This document shows, piece by piece, positions 28,756 to 38,237 of a DNA stretch of 64,000 nucleotides; position 1 is the first letter of the stretch, and every line of letters starts with the position of its first letter. The position numbers and the translations under genes are program-made. This DNA is from Thecamonas trahens ATCC 50062 (lineage: Eukaryota > Apusozoa > Apusomonadida > Apusomonadidae), in the NCBI RefSeq assembly GCF_000142905.1, contig NW_013657650.1, forward strand, positions 25,951 to 89,950. The letters are read 5' to 3'. Under the pieces are notes generated by a model. It saw only the letters and a list, made by a program, of their open reading frames with translations. It had not been told where the DNA came from and searched no databases.

Positions 28756-31700
28756 ATGAACTGGACATTGGCCGCCGTGCTAGTTGTTCTTGCCTTTGCG
28801 GCACAGACGAGTACGTCCACACGTGGTAGAAGAGAGGCTTGCCACCGTCACCACCCTGTGCAACAATAGAATGCACGAGTGCTGGAATGTATGGTGGCTG
28901 GCGAGGTGGCCGCATGCCCGCTACGCCCAACACGGGCACGCCGGAGGCAGGCTGTGTGGCGCGGTTGGTGGCTGGCGGCGCGAGGCTTGGTTTTTGGCGA
29001 CGGTGATGGGCCAACGAACGCGTGCCGACGGACCGCGGTTGGGTGGCCGGTGTTGCCGGCTTGTACAGGGGAGGGGGGGGGGGGGGGGGGAGGGGAGGGG
29101 GTAGGGGGGTAGGGTGGGTGGTGGAGAATTGGGTGGAGGGGGCAAGGGAGGAAAGGAGGAAAGGAAGGGGGGGGCGGGGGGGGAGAGAGAGACGGCGGCA
29201 AGGAACGCGAAGGGGCAAGTCAAAAACGCCGAACGCTTGTTTGCCAATGTCTTTTTGACGACTCGGACGATTATGGTGTTCCATGTTTTTTGACGCCAGC
29301 CGAAGCGACGAGAACGACTCACAGACGACATGTGGGGGGGGGGGGGACAGGCGAGGGGGCCGACTGCACGAGCTACACATCGTGCTCGGCTTGTATTTCT
29401 AGTGCCGACCAGTGCGGATGGTGCTTTACGCCCGGATCGGCCGGATGCCAGGCGGCGTCGACGTCGACGTGTGCGGCGCCGGACTTTCTCAACCCTATGT
29501 CCGAGGTGCAGTCGCAGTCGACGACGTCGAGTGTGATGACGCCGACGGACGTCAAGGTCTTCCTTCGACTCAACGACCCGCTTTCGTTTGTGGTGACGGT
29601 GACACCCGGGCCGATTCCGCTCGACCTTGTGCTTGTGGAGGATCTGTCGGGCTCGATGTCTGATGACGTGAACACACTGCGTGCGCTTGCGCGTGACATG
29701 GTGACGCGTGTGCGGACTGAGATTCAGGCCGACACCAACTTTGGCATTGCCGGCTTCATTGACAAGCCGGCCGAGCCGATTGCGTGGAACCGCGACTGCA
29801 ACACCGAGTCGCCGCTGGCCAACCAGGACTGCTGGAACTACGAGTACATGGGCTGGCTGGCAGCGGCTTCGGACGAGAACCTGTTCTTTGACGCGCTGGA
29901 GAACTCGCTGGAGAACCATGGCAACAAGGATTGGCCCGAGTCGATGTCCGAGGGCGCGTTCCATGCTGCGGTGTGCACGGCCCGGTCCGGATGGCGGTCA
30001 AACTCGCGCCACATCATGCTCATCTCGACGGATGCCGACTTTCACATTGCCGGCGACTCGGAGCTTATCGGCGTGTACAACCCGCACTCGCGTCTATGTG
30101 AGGATGCCGTTGGTGGCGATGGATACGGCCCGGGCATGGCTGAGGACTACCCGAGCGCGTCGCTCATCCGTGATGCGCTGCTGCGCCAGAACGTGGTCCC
30201 GATTTTCGCGGTGACTGCTGGTGACGGTGGCAACTCGCGGTTCGACAACATTCAGCTGTACCAGGACATTGTGAACGAGTGGGGCTTTGGCTTTGTCTAC
30301 ACCCTCGAGTCCGACTCGTCGAACATCATTGACGCCATTGTGACGGCGTACACGGTGACAGCCGAGACGGTGACCCTCATCGAGGCTGCTGACACCCGCG
30401 ACTGGGTCAAGTCGATCACCCCGACCGGCGGCTACCAGAACGCGCTCCTCGGCGTGGCGTACCCACTGACGGTCAACATGCTCGCCTCGCACGGTGACGA
30501 GAACGTGGTGGAGCAGATTCTGCTCACCTCGTTCGGCTTTGGCTCGGTCAACATCAACGCCACGACGGTGTACGATTGCGATTGCTCGGCCGCGTTGTGC
30601 CTGGAGACTGGCGGGCAGCAGTGCAACGGACAGGGAACGTGCGAGTGCGGCGTGTGCACCTGTGCGTCGACCAACTTCACTGGGCCTGGCTGCGAGTGTG
30701 ACGTCAACGCGCCGTGCGACCCGCCGTGCGTCAACGGCGAGTGCGTGTGCGGCCAGTGCGTGTGCTCGGACGGCTGGAAGGGCGACACGTGCGAGTGTGA
30801 CTCCAAGCCGTGCCAGGGTGGCGGTAACTGCAACGGGCATGGTGTGTGCGAGTGCGGTGTGTGCAACTGCACGACCGGGTGGACCCAGAGCGACTGCTCA
30901 TGCACCCTCTCGCCGTGCCCAGGCACGCCTGCCTGCTCGGGTAACGGCCTCTGCACGCCGTGCGGAACGTGCGAGTGCCAGGCCGGCTGGACCCACCCGC
31001 CGCCGCCTGCCCCGCAGGACTGCTCGTGCTCGACCATCCCGTGCTTCTGCTCGGGCCATGGCAACTGCGAGTGCGGGTCGTGTGTCTGTGAGGCGAACTG
31101 GATTGGCTCGGACTGCTCGTGCAACAACGTGTCATGCCCGATTGATCCGGTCACCGGCACCGAGTGCGGTGGTGGACAGGAGTGTGTGTGCGGCGAGTGC
31201 GTGTGCGCCGAGGGCTTTACCGGCCCGTTCTGCAACTGCTCGACGAACCTGTGCCCGACGACCGGCAACGGCGCGTGCAACGGGCATGGCTCTTGCGAGT
31301 GCGGCGAGTGCACGTGCGAGTCCGGCTTTGGTGGCATTGCCTGCCAGTGCGATGCCTCGCTCCCGTGCCCAGGCTCGCCGCAGTGCTCGGGCCATGGCGT
31401 GTGCGACCGGACGGACCAGTGCGGATGCGTGTGCGACAACGGATGGACGACAGCGCCCGACGGGACCGAGGACTGCTCGTGCTCGACGACGCCGTGTGCG
31501 ACCTCGTGCCAGCCGCCGTTTGGTAACTGCGAGTGCAACAAGTGCACGTGCAACACGACGTACATTGACTCGCTGCCGTGCACGGTCGACTGCGGCGCCG
31601 GCGAGTGCGTCAAGGTGGTGGACAAGGACTGCGGCATGACGATGCAGTGCTCGTGCCCGAACGACCCGGCGAACCCAGTGCCGGTCACGCCCGGTGAGTG

Positions 31701-32466
31701 CCCGTGCATGCAGGACGCCGAGGGCAAGGACCTTTGCGGTGCCGCCAACTGCTTCGAGGCCAACTCGGTCAACTGCACTGCCCGGTGCGGCGTGTGCGAG
31801 TGCAAGCCCGGTGTGATCGGCGATTCGTGCTTGTGCGACCCAGGAACGGAGGCACCGGCCTGCGACTCGCCGTGCCTCAACGGTGGGTCGTGTGTGCCGT
31901 CGGCCGGCAAGCGCGACCCGGTGACCGGCGCGCTCATTGCCGGCTGCGTGTGGTCGTGCCAGTGCGTGCCGCCGTTCTCGGGCCCTTCGTGCGCCGACTG
32001 TGACGTGACCAACCTCGACTGCCCGCTCGCTTGCCGTGCCCAGACGTGTGGCGACTGCTTCCTCGACAGCGGCTCGACCGACCCGCGTCTCCAGGAGTGT
32101 GGGTGGTGCGTGAGCGACTCGGGCAACTCGTCGTGCATCAAGCGCGCCGAGTGCTCGGCGAGCAACGGCGTCGTCGTCGACGCCTGTCCGGTCGCCCCGA
32201 CTCCGGCGCCGACCCTCCTCGAGAACAAGTCGGTCTTCTACGGTGGCATTGCCGCCGCAGCTGTCCTCATCCTCGCCATCCTCGCCATGATCATCTACAA
32301 GATCTTCATCTGGAAGCGCGACAAGCAGCTGTGGGCCAAGTTCAACGCTCAGCAGGATTGGGGTCTCGACGCCAACCCGCTCTACAAGGATGCGTTCGAC
32401 CAGCACGAGAACCCGATCTACGCTGAGAACGCCGATGTCGACGACCGCGGCGCAGCGTTCTTCTGA
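28756..32466 (+). CDS. Integrin beta subunit (two exons)
   Basis: Exons 28756-28810 and 29351-32466 encode 1056 residues. Exon 1 gives the signal peptide (MNWTLAAVLVVLAFAAQT). Then a PSI-like Cys cluster (about 22-60) and the beta-I domain with MIDAS DLSGSM (116-121), the ADMIDAS-type DD just after it, and DWPE at 212-215 in the place of the integrin DSPEG loop. A long Cys-rich stalk of integrin-EGF modules (CECGVCTC, CNGHGVCECGVCNC and similar, about 430-960) leads to one transmembrane helix (about 983-1006). The short tail has a basic KRDKQLWAKF segment and two NPxY motifs, NPLY (1027) and NPIY (1039), the talin/kindlin docking sites of animal integrins. All key integrin-beta features are therefore present. 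Confidence 0.95.
28811..29350 (+). other. Intron of the integrin beta gene, G-rich
   Basis: A 540-bp phase-1 intron with donor GA/GTACGT and acceptor GGACAG/GC. Splicing makes S-E-G-A-D-C, fusing the signal peptide to the PSI domain in frame. The intron contains G-runs at about 29070-29090, 29165-29180 and 29333-29346, the last one directly before the acceptor where a pyrimidine tract would be expected on the coding strand. Confidence 0.85.
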
Positions 32467-32661
32467 TTTTGCCGCTCGTCTCCTCTCCGACTCCTCGACT
32501 CGCCTGGCCCTGTCTCTGCTGCGCGCCCACGCCCCTCCCACCTCCCCACTCTTCTCCCCCCTCTCGCCTCGCTCGCACTTGCCATATTTTGACAACACGT
32601 GCGCTTGCAAAGCAGACGGCTGTCGGGTCCTGGAAATGAACGCAACATCTTCTTTCGTCAC

Positions 32662-33495
32662 CTACGACGCCGGCTGCGGGTCCGGCACCGACTGCGTCTG
32701 CTGGCGCCGCCGGACGGCTGAGGCTGTCGACGAGGCAACCGATCCATAGGCGGTGTCGGCAGCGGCGCAGGCCAAGGAAAAGGCGGCGGCGGCGGCTTGG
32801 ACTGCCGAGTACTGCATGGCAGCAGCAGAGACCGAGGTGATGGCAGAGTCGAGCGAGGCCGCCGCCCGGTTGACCGCCGGAGTGAGGCCGAGCGCAGTGT
32901 CGACGCGGCCAATGCCGGCGTCAACAGCCAACGCCACCTTGTTGCCCGACACGCTGACAGCGGCGAGCGAGGTCGAGAGCGCCGAGCCAAGCCGGACGTG
33001 GTCAGCGTCAAAGGCGCGGGCGCGGGCAACGGCGCCCGATCCGACAACATACCCCGCTGCAATCATCTCGGCGAGGATGCACGACTTGGTCTTGGCAGGA
33101 GCGGATGTCGCACTCGCCGGCTCGGATGTGGAGGCCATCGAGGCACTGGCGCTGGCGCCGGCCTCGGCCTCAGCCTCGGCTTCGGCCTCATCCTTGTCCT
33201 TGGCGCCGCTGACAAGCACCACGCCTGGCGACGTCGGGGTGAGAGCAGTTACCGAGATGGCCGAGTCGACGATGGAAGCATTGGAGAGGAGCAGGGCGGT
33301 GGTGAAGCCCGAGTTGGCTTCAAAGACGACTGCCGCCGAGGCCGTGGCCGGTGGGTCTGTGGCCGGGCTCATGGCAAACGCCTCGATGGTGCCACAGTAG
33401 GTGAAGAACGTCTTGATGTTGGCCTCGGTGGCCTTTGCCGAGATGTTGGTCACCAGCGCTGTGCGGGCGAGCGCAGATTCTTCGAGCTGCACCAT
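32662..33495 (-). CDS. RRM protein of the BPA1/Vip1 family
   Basis: A 277-residue protein. The N-terminal RRM (ALVTNISAKATEANIKTFF, then TASAAVVFEANSGFTTALLL) and the helical C-terminal block (LAEMIAAGYVVGSGAVARAR) match the family of fission yeast Vip1 and plant BPA1 (binding partner of ACD11). Those proteins have a degenerate RRM that binds protein partners rather than clearly binding RNA. A Glu/Ala/Ser low-complexity linker (EAEAEAEAGASASAS) joins the two parts. The start is placed at the Met just before the RRM, as in relatives. The frame stays open upstream through a 27-bp minisatellite and a Met-Gly tract, so a 371-residue form with a repeat N-terminus is possible. Confidence 0.75.
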   Translation of the reverse strand: MVQLEESALARTALVTNISAKATEANIKTFFTYCGTIEAFAMSPATDPPATASAAVVFEANSGFTTALLLSNASIVDSAISVTALTPTSPGVVLVSGAKDKDEAEAEAEAEAGASASASMASTSEPASATSAPAKTKSCILAEMIAAGYVVGSGAVARARAFDADHVRLGSALSTSLAAVSVSGNKVALAVDAGIGRVDTALGLTPAVNRAAASLDSAITSVSAAAMQYSAVQAAAAAFSLACAAADTAYGSVASSTASAVRRRQQTQSVPDPQPAS

Positions 33496-33505
33496 GTCGG
33501 TGTCC

Positions 33506-33700
33506 GCGATGATCATGCCCAAGCCCATGTCGGTGTCCGCGATGACCATGCCCGTGTCCGTGTCCGCGATGACCATGCCCGTGTCCGTGTCCGCGATGAC
33601 CATGCCCGTGTCCGTGTCCGCGATGACCATGCCCGTGTCCGTGTCCGCGATGACCATGCCCGTGTCCGTGTCCGCGATGACCATGCCCGTGTCCGTGCCC
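33506..33700. repeat. 27-bp minisatellite, about seven copies
   Basis: The unit GTGTCCGCGATGACCATGCC plus CGTGTCC is repeated almost perfectly. Because 27 is a multiple of three, all frames stay open, giving for example DTDTGMVIA repeats on the minus strand. It sits directly upstream of, or at the N-terminus of, the RRM gene. Confidence 0.9.
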
Positions 33701-33708
33701 ATGATTCC

Positions 33709-33777
<69 letters not shown>

Positions 33778-33780
33778 ACC
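33696..33780. repeat. CCCATG hexamer array
   Basis: About 13 tandem CCCATG units, contiguous with the 27-bp minisatellite, ending in CCCATACCC. Translates as Met-Gly or His-Gly repeats on the minus strand. Confidence 0.9.
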
Positions 33781-34157
33781 CGCCCCCTTCCATGAGTGTT
33801 ACGCAACAGAAGCCCCTTCACCTCGCCCTAGCCCATACCCATACCCATACCCCCCCTCCCCACCCCCCCCCATCCACCCATCCACACATACCGTAATTCC
33901 TCCCCACGTGTACATCGACATAGTGGTCGAGTGCAGTGTGTGTGTGTGTGTGTGTGTATGTGCTTATGCTTGTGTGTGCTGGTGCTCTTCCCCCTGGCCA
34001 CACCTCGGAGCAGAGTGGCATGCGCCAATTTGGGGGACGGGCGATGATAGCCTGATCCGCGTCGGCGGGACTGCACGGATGGCGGTGGGAAACAATCGGA
34101 GAGGTGGATATGTGGAGGAGTTGATCAGAGAAATACAGATGGGAGGTAGTGCGCGGG

Positions 34158-35549
34158 TTAGCACATCGACAGCGCCCACCACAAAAGTCCGCCAAGGAAC
34201 GCCATGCCGACAAGGCATGCATTGGTGGCCACTGCAACGTCAAAGGCGTACTTGCGCACCCGCTTCAGATCGGCCCACTCGAGAATGACAACGTCGGCCT
34301 TGGGAATGGTCAGCTCAAAGTCGGGCGCGCCGTCCTTGCCGGTAAACTTGGACATCGAGTTGGAAATCGCCTTCATGCAGCCTTTGCGCGCAAGCGCAGA
34401 CTTGACCACCGCAACCTGCTTGTGTCCTGGGTTGTACCACGCCGCCTCGCGCGGGTATGGCGCCACAGGGTACGAGCGGCAGCCCGATGACGCCTTGCGG
34501 CACGAGCAAGCAAAAGCCACCACGTCGGTAGCGCCAGGTACCGTAACCGGTACTGCTACATGACTCGCCTTGCTCTTAGTCGACTTGCTCTTGCTCGACT
34601 TGGCGAAGCCGGCCCGGTCGATGTGAAGCTCAAACCGCGAGAGATCTGCAAACGGCTTGGACCGCAGCGCGGCAATCTGCACCGAGCTCGTCGCCGCCGG
34701 CAGCGGCCCGCGGTAGTACGAATCAGATGCATCGAGTGAACCGAGGAGCGAAAAGTAGATGCTGCCCACAATCGTCGCCACGCCCACAAAGGCAAACAGG
34801 TAGCCAAGGAGCGGGAAGAAGCACTCGCCAACGCTGATCCCGCCAGGGTTGCGACGGAATGCAACTACAATGACCAGCGCTGTGATCGAGAACAGGATCG
34901 GAAGACCAGCCAGCGGAAGCACGAGGCCAAGCACAAGGCCAATGTCTGTATCAGCCATGTAGTACGACGCGCCCTGCGTCAGCAGGGCTCCTCCCACAAA
35001 CACCGCCGTGCCCAGGAGGCCCAGCACATTGCCGCTCGACCTCGTCTGCAGGCACCTGCACCCCATGCCGCAACCGCCCTCCTCCTCCTCGCTCGCATCG
35101 AGCGCATACGGTACAGCCATGTCGGCAACCTCAACGCTCGGCTCAGCTGCGGAAGAGGCGTCCGCAATGTGTACCACAGGCTGTGGCACCACCCATCCAG
35201 TGTCCGATCGCGGTGCCACAAGCTGCAGTGACGCCAGCTTGCTGATCCTCCCAACCCCATTCCGATCTCGCCTCTGGCCTCTTCTTGACGTCGACGAAGC
35301 AGCACCCGGGCTCACCGAGGCACTTGCTGGACTCTGTGCATGTCGAGCCGGAGTGAGCGTGTGCGCGCCCAGTGGACGTGGCGACGGCGTCGGCAGATCA
35401 GGCAGCCGAATTGATTGGCCGGCGGCAACGAGCGGCGGTGGTGGGGCCACAGGCGTGGCGAGCGTGTGCATTGCCACAGAATGGTCTGGACCATCTCCTG
35501 GTGTCGTTGCAGTCACCGCCACGTCATATGAAGGAAGCTCGTCGCCCAT
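34158..35549 (-). CDS. Four-helix membrane protein with long polar N-terminus
   Basis: A 463-residue protein not assigned to a family. The first 190 residues are polar and Pro/Ser/Arg-rich, probably cytoplasmic and disordered. Then come three hydrophobic helices, GLLGTAVFVGGALLTQGASY, LVLGLVLPLAGLPILFSITAL and FPLLGYLFAFVGVATIVGSIY. A loop of about 150 residues contains two Cys near CSCRKASSGC and a Lys/Ser-rich stretch. A fourth helix (NACLVGMAFLGGLLWWAL) lies at the very C-terminus. The loop is likely extracytoplasmic. The chosen start is the first ATG (MGDELPSYDVAV); an open frame extends 17 codons upstream without ATG. Confidence 0.65.
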   Translation of the reverse strand: MGDELPSYDVAVTATTPGDGPDHSVAMHTLATPVAPPPPLVAAGQSIRLPDLPTPSPRPLGAHTLTPARHAQSPASASVSPGAASSTSRRGQRRDRNGVGRISKLASLQLVAPRSDTGWVVPQPVVHIADASSAAEPSVEVADMAVPYALDASEEEEGGCGMGCRCLQTRSSGNVLGLLGTAVFVGGALLTQGASYYMADTDIGLVLGLVLPLAGLPILFSITALVIVVAFRRNPGGISVGECFFPLLGYLFAFVGVATIVGSIYFSLLGSLDASDSYYRGPLPAATSSVQIAALRSKPFADLSRFELHIDRAGFAKSSKSKSTKSKASHVAVPVTVPGATDVVAFACSCRKASSGCRSYPVAPYPREAAWYNPGHKQVAVVKSALARKGCMKAISNSMSKFTGKDGAPDFELTIPKADVVILEWADLKRVRKYAFDVAVATNACLVGMAFLGGLLWWALSMC

Positions 35550-36324
35550 ATACTCGCCTTCCCAGCACCAGAGATGGTGCTCAAACGCCAGCAGAGTCAA
35601 GTGGCGTGTCAGGCACCCGCATCCGGCGCCGTCGCCTCTCTGCTTCCGACCACCGATGCCATTCAGGGAATACTATCAGAGCATGTCGTGGCGAATCAGA
35701 TGGCATTGGAAGCTTGTTCTGGGTATGGGCAGGAGGAGGAGGGGGGGGGGGGGGGGGGGTCGAGTTGTAGCCGTTGCCTGTCGGCCCGCCGTGGTTGCGG
35801 GGTGAGTGCTCCTGTGCGCGTACATGCCACGGCACCATCGTCACCCATCATCACTGCGAAGCCTTGTACGTCGTGTATACGATTGATACTGTTGATCACC
35901 CATGTTTGTGCATCTTGCGTTGGCTCTGGCTTGTCTTGATCATACGTGGTGTCCGGTGCAAAGGTGAAGGGAGGGGTGGCCGATCAGAGCCCATGCCTGA
36001 GCCCAGGTCATGCCCAACCCAGCCCCACCGCTTTTATGCCCATGACCTGCACCCCCCCCCCCCCCCCAACCCCATCTTCTCTCTCCCCCATATCTGATCT
36101 GCCGTGTATGTACGGCATCCATCGCCATCGCCACTCTCCGCCGCCGGCACCCTCCGCCCGCGCACCAATGGCCCCCGGTGCCACGAGGTCACAAGCCGAT
36201 CGGCGGCATGCGCGGGCTCCGACAAAGCCCCTACCCCCGCCACTTACGCACAGTCCCCACTCGCCCACCGCCACACACACCTCACTTATCTACTTGACGC
36301 GTCAGCTGCTCCGCGCGAGGTTGC
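35550..36324. other. Divergent intergenic region
   Basis: These 775 bp separate the leftward membrane protein gene and the rightward radical-SAM gene and should contain both promoters. It has a G-run at about 35737-35759 and a C-run at about 36051-36067. No coding region or RNA gene was recognised. Confidence 0.4.
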
Positions 36325-38223
36325 ATGCGTGCTGCACATGCCCTGAGAGTATGGCTCTCGTCGACTCGAGTCGGTCGTCGGGCGGCGGCCGGCAGAGTGG
36401 CCGCTGGGCTAGTGGAGACGGCAGCCGTGGCGGAGACGGCGCCAAGTGCTGGGAAGGGGGTGAACGACCGGGCGACGGCGGCCGAATCGGACATGGCTCA
36501 AATGATGATGGCGGCCGAATCGGACATGGCTCAAATGATGATGGCGGCCGAATCGGACATGGCTCAGATGATGACGGCGGCCGAATCGGACGTGGCTCAG
36601 ATAACGACCGCGGCCGCGGGCGATGTTGTCCCGGTGGCGTCGGCGACTGGTCGGTGGTACAGCAGGACAACTGCGATGCCTTTCCATGCGCGAACATCAC
36701 CTCACCGTGGCACGGTCCTCTGCCGCTTCACCTCTTCGACTGCCGCCCGGCCCCTGTCCACGCCTGAACTGGCTCTGCGATTAGCGGCTGCTCGCCCGCA
36801 CGACTTTACTCTGCAGTACCCGATCCGGCGCGAGTACTTTCTCGACACGTTTGTCCAGCAAGCACCGGCCCGCATCCGTAAGAGGCGGCACAATGGTGCG
36901 CGCTTGGTGGCGGCAGGCGCCGAGGCGCTCGAGAGCAGCATCGCAGAGACTGTGGCCGACTTGGCTGAGTCCCGGCCGCCGCTGCTGGTCTACGTCCACG
37001 TCCCATTCTGTGCATCAAAGTGCACGTACTGCAACTTTGCTGTCGACACGCGCCAAACGAGCACACTCCACGCAGCATACGTGCACGCGCTTGGACGTCA
37101 GATGGCTGCCCTCGAGGCCATGCTTCCTCCAGACAAGATCCTTGGCGGCATTGACATCGGCGGCGGGACGCCGACGCTGCTCTCAACGTCACTTCTGCGT
37201 GAGCTCCTCGATCAGCTCGCGCCACTGCGGGCCCGAGTTGCACCGTCGTTGGAGCACCCTCTCTCAATCGAGACAACGCCGGCCATTGCGTCGGCCGAGC
37301 CTGACAAGATGGCAGCACTTGTGGCCGGCAGCGTCGACCGCATCTCTATGGGCCTACAGTCGTCGTCGGCGGCTGTTCTTCGCGATCTCAACCGCGAGGC
37401 CCAGGTCGATGCGCCAGCCCGTGCTGCAGACGCCATCCATGCTGCTGGCTTTAAGCGGTTCTCGGTCGACATCATTTTTGGTCTTCCGGACCAGACCATG
37501 GAGATGTGGATGGCCGACGTGGCCGCCGCCATCGCCCTCGCACCCGACGCCATCACCACCTACGACTGCCTCTATCGTGGCAAGGGCCGGGTCATGACTC
37601 GCCACACCGCCGCCGCCGCGCTGCCGTCGTGGCGCCGCCACTACGGGCCCATGTACGATGCCGCCTACGATGCACTTGCCGCTGCTGGCTACGTCGCTCC
37701 ATACGGTTCGGTCAACTACTCGCGCCAACCTGGCGAGACCGGCACCTCGGCGTACTTTGAGGCTCGCCTCCGCGATGGCGCCCCCTACATCGGCCTCGGC
37801 AATTACGCCTCGTCGCTTCTCGGCGGCCCGCTTGACACATGGGCCTTTGCCCCCTACACCGTCGACGGCTACCTCGCCGCCATTGACGCGGACAACCTCT
37901 TCCCCGCCGACTTTGCCTACGCTCTCCCCACTTCCGAGCTTGCGGCCAAGACCGCGCTCCTCCAGCTCACTTTCGGCAGCGTCGACCTCACGCGGCTGGC
38001 TCGCTCGCTCGGCTGCGACGTCGACGCCGTCGCCGCCGAGCTCGGTCCGGGCATCGCTGCCGCGTGCGAGTCTGGCTGGCTCGCGCCGGCTGCTCCCGGC
38101 TCGAATGTCTTCTCCGTCCAGCACGGCGCGTTCGCCGCCATGCCCTCGGTCCGCGCTCTCTTCCACACCCGCGGTTCGCTGCAGTGGTACCAGGCGCAGC
38201 TCCGCGCAACGACGGCGCGATGA
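36325..38223 (+). CDS. Radical-SAM HemN/HemW-like enzyme
   Basis: A 632-residue protein with a radical S-adenosylmethionine core. The 4Fe-4S motif HVPFCASKCTYCNF has Cys at about 229, 233 and 236, followed by GGGTPT (AdoMet contact) and a SIETTP block, the order seen in oxygen-independent coproporphyrinogen oxidases and HemW. HemN makes protoporphyrinogen IX and HemW is a haem chaperone; the YCNF variant and the C-terminal winged-helix-like part do not decide between them. The first 110 residues are Arg/Ala-rich with four 11-residue repeats (AESDMAQMMMA), and could be an organellar targeting region; Met at about 118 is an alternative start. The nearest relatives are probably bacterial. The convergent USP gene ends 14 bp away. 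Confidence 0.75.
   Translation: MRAAHALRVWLSSTRVGRRAAAGRVAAGLVETAAVAETAPSAGKGVNDRATAAESDMAQMMMAAESDMAQMMMAAESDMAQMMTAAESDVAQITTAAAGDVVPVASATGRWYSRTTAMPFHARTSPHRGTVLCRFTSSTAARPLSTPELALRLAAARPHDFTLQYPIRREYFLDTFVQQAPARIRKRRHNGARLVAAGAEALESSIAETVADLAESRPPLLVYVHVPFCASKCTYCNFAVDTRQTSTLHAAYVHALGRQMAALEAMLPPDKILGGIDIGGGTPTLLSTSLLRELLDQLAPLRARVAPSLEHPLSIETTPAIASAEPDKMAALVAGSVDRISMGLQSSSAAVLRDLNREAQVDAPARAADAIHAAGFKRFSVDIIFGLPDQTMEMWMADVAAAIALAPDAITTYDCLYRGKGRVMTRHTAAAALPSWRRHYGPMYDAAYDALAAAGYVAPYGSVNYSRQPGETGTSAYFEARLRDGAPYIGLGNYASSLLGGPLDTWAFAPYTVDGYLAAIDADNLFPADFAYALPTSELAAKTALLQLTFGSVDLTRLARSLGCDVDAVAAELGPGIAAACESGWLAPAAPGSNVFSVQHGAFAAMPSVRALFHTRGSLQWYQAQLRATTAR
36481..36612 (+). repeat. 33-bp in-frame tandem repeat, four copies
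   Basis: The unit encodes AESDMAQMMMA; the last copies diverge to AESDVAQITTA. It lies in the non-conserved N-terminal extension of the radical-SAM protein. Confidence 0.9.
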
Positions 38224-38237
38224 AGCTGGAGGCGGAT

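Larger units (their letters stand above)
33496..34157. other. Repeat-rich intergenic region
   Basis: Between the RRM gene and the 3' end of the four-helix membrane protein gene. It holds the 27-bp minisatellite, a CCCATG hexamer array and a GT microsatellite at about 33938-33958. Open frames here on both strands are translations of the repeats and are not taken as genes. Confidence 0.6.

Noticed and set aside
28921-29964. Long minus-strand open frame overlapping the integrin-beta intron and first coding part
   Set aside because: It is Pro/Arg/His-rich, runs through G-run sequence, and lies antisense to the strongly supported beta-I domain.
33500-33780. CRISPR-like repeat array
   Set aside because: The 27-bp units are contiguous with no unique spacers, and the DNA is clearly eukaryotic; it is a minisatellite.
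33401-34288. Plus-strand frame with MPVSVSAMT repeats
   Set aside because: Only a translation of the minisatellite and microsatellite, with no conserved part and antisense to the RRM gene start.
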